Source of the DNA: Rikenellaceae bacterium
GTDB taxonomy: Bacteria; Bacteroidota; Bacteroidia; Bacteroidales; UBA932
Direction: 5' to 3'
NCBI GenBank assembly: GCA_012800665.1
Contig: JAAZIW010000169.1
Span: 1-7,736 of the forward strand
DNA length: 7,736 nucleotides
Part shown: positions 7,703 to 7,736 of the stretch, piece after piece
Layout: each line of letters begins with the position of its first letter
Numbering within the stretch: position 1 is the stretch's first letter
Program-made: the position numbers and the translations under genes
The notes under the pieces: generated by a model
Told to the model about the DNA's origin: nothing
Databases searched by the model: none
The model's input: only the letters and a program-made list of their open reading frames with translations

Positions 7703-7736
7703 TTCGAACAATGTGTCATATGATTGGTCAAGTCGA

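Noticed and set aside
6737..7711. 324-codon open frame on the - strand covering most of gdhA
   Set aside because: The sense frame is a highly conserved glutamate dehydrogenase. The antisense product is Cys/His-rich, resembles no family I know, and looks like a composition shadow.
7711..7736. ATG with an open frame running off the window end, considered as the next gene
   Set aside because: Only eight codons are visible, with no recognisable protein sequence and no promoter or ribosome-binding signal.

Overview
The window reads as a chromosomal housekeeping segment from an anaerobic member of the Bacteroidota, most likely of the order Bacteroidales. The evidence is the gene order uppS-bamA-ompH, the type of each protein, A-rich leaders mostly lacking Shine-Dalgarno sequences, and a close match to the Bacteroidota -33/-7 promoter (TTG, 20 nt, TAnnTTTG) before ompH. 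Genus cannot be decided from the sequence alone. All genes lie on the + strand, and base composition and codon use look similar throughout, with no sign of mobile DNA, CRISPR arrays, tRNA or rRNA.

Region 1 (1-3427) concerns the cell envelope. It holds the C-terminal end of undecaprenyl diphosphate synthase (UppS), which overlaps by 4 bases (ATGA) a full-length BamA, the outer-membrane beta-barrel insertase. BamA is followed by a 75-base gap with a good promoter and then one OmpH/Skp-type periplasmic chaperone. UppS makes the lipid carrier for peptidoglycan and surface glycans. OmpH would escort outer-membrane proteins to BamA.

Region 2 (3462-7702) concerns central carbon and nitrogen metabolism. 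It holds KorA (a fused gamma-alpha subunit) and KorB of a 2-oxoacid:ferredoxin oxidoreductase, best read as the 2-oxoglutarate enzyme, followed by a hexameric-type glutamate dehydrogenase. Together these can interconvert succinyl-CoA, 2-oxoglutarate and glutamate, linking reduced ferredoxin and CO2 to ammonia assimilation, or running in reverse during amino-acid fermentation. The gaps are short (34, 5 and 30 bases), so this looks like one transcription unit, possibly including ompH.

No gene-free stretch exceeds 75 bases. I found no convincing undescribed system. The points most worth checking are the coenzyme preference of the glutamate dehydrogenase, the korA-korB-gdhA linkage, and its unusually close placement behind the envelope genes with only one ompH.
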